Positions 6,381 through 6,560 of a DNA stretch of 6,560 nucleotides are shown in pieces. Source of the DNA: Clostridiales bacterium. Lineage in GTDB: Bacteria; Bacillota; Clostridia; Lachnospirales; WRAX01. Position 1 is the first letter of the stretch. Every line of letters begins with the position of its first letter. The position numbers and the translations under genes are program-made. Under the pieces are notes generated by a model. It saw only the letters and a program-made list of their open reading frames with translations. It had not been told where the DNA came from and did not search any database. The DNA lies in NCBI GenBank assembly GCA_031262335.1, contig JAISHX010000092.1:1-6560 (forward strand). The letters are read 5' to 3'.

Positions 6381-6560
6381 TTATTCTTCCTGTGATTTTT
6401 TTGCGTCAAGGAATTTCTTTCTTGCTGCGATGACTTTTTGCGCAACATCGTTCGGAGCTTCATCATAGCGCAAAAACTCCAATGTAAATTCGCCGCGTCC
6501 CTGAGTCATTGAACGGAGGTCAAGCTGGTACTTGAACATTTCAGAAGTCGGGACTTCTGC
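6381..6560 (-). CDS. fusA: Translation elongation factor G, C-terminal fragment (5' end outside)
   Basis: The last 59 codons of an EF-G gene, reading in from the right edge, with tandem stop codons (TAA at 6383-6381, then another TAA). EF-G is the cytoplasmic GTPase that moves tRNAs and mRNA through the ribosome. The visible part is the end of domain V, with the recognisable AEVP stretch, then [20 protein letters not shown] and a charged tail ending KKSQEE. Many Bacillota carry more than one EF-G; a stand-alone gene, rather than one followed by tuf in the str operon, would fit an EF-G2-type paralogue, but the fragment is too short to decide. The gene was found by reading the frame without a start codon. 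Confidence 0.88.
   Translation of the reverse strand, partial: AEVPTSEMFKYQLDLRSMTQGRGEFTLEFLRYDEAPNDVAQKVIAARKKFLDAKKSQEE

Overview
The window looks like ordinary chromosome of a low-to-mid GC member of the Bacillota (Firmicutes; Clostridia or Negativicutes are most likely, but the sequence alone does not settle the genus). The reasons are strong GGAGG-type ribosome binding sites, near-consensus housekeeping promoters, a PfoR/PTS_EIIC_2-type membrane protein and a long-type branched-chain aminotransferase. Sampled 60-base lines give about 35-40% GC in most genes and about 53-60% in one radical SAM gene.

Layout from left to right. (1) A methyl-accepting chemotaxis protein on the + strand enters from the left edge (its N-terminus lies outside) and ends at 2175. 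It has one visible membrane segment, a series of HAMP-like units and a canonical signalling tip. (2) A bidirectional terminator (2174-2217) separates it from a convergent minus-strand gene (2218-3234) for a polytopic PTS_EIIC_2/PfoR-like membrane protein with its own extended -10 promoter. (3) A 401-base intergenic region (3235-3635) holds the two divergent promoters, several inverted repeats and one copy of a 53-base repeat. (4) A perfect-consensus promoter drives a branched-chain amino acid aminotransferase (3636-4691). After a 51-base gap comes a TTG-started radical SAM protein with extra C-terminal cysteines (4743-5690), then a protein of unknown function (5687-6280) that overlaps it by 4 bases. 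(5) The second copy of the 53-base repeat (6283-6335) and a GC-rich perfect palindrome (6344-6369) follow. (6) The last 59 codons of an elongation factor G gene on the minus strand run off the right edge.

The most interesting part is the radical SAM / unknown-protein pair. The two genes are translationally coupled, compositionally unlike their surroundings (clearest in the radical SAM gene and the first half of its partner), and lie with the aminotransferase inside a block bracketed by two nearly identical direct repeats. No function is assigned to the pair; a radical SAM enzyme acting on, or together with, the 197-residue partner is an inference. The remaining genes are ordinary, and no CRISPR array, tRNA, rRNA, intact insertion sequence or obvious riboswitch was seen.
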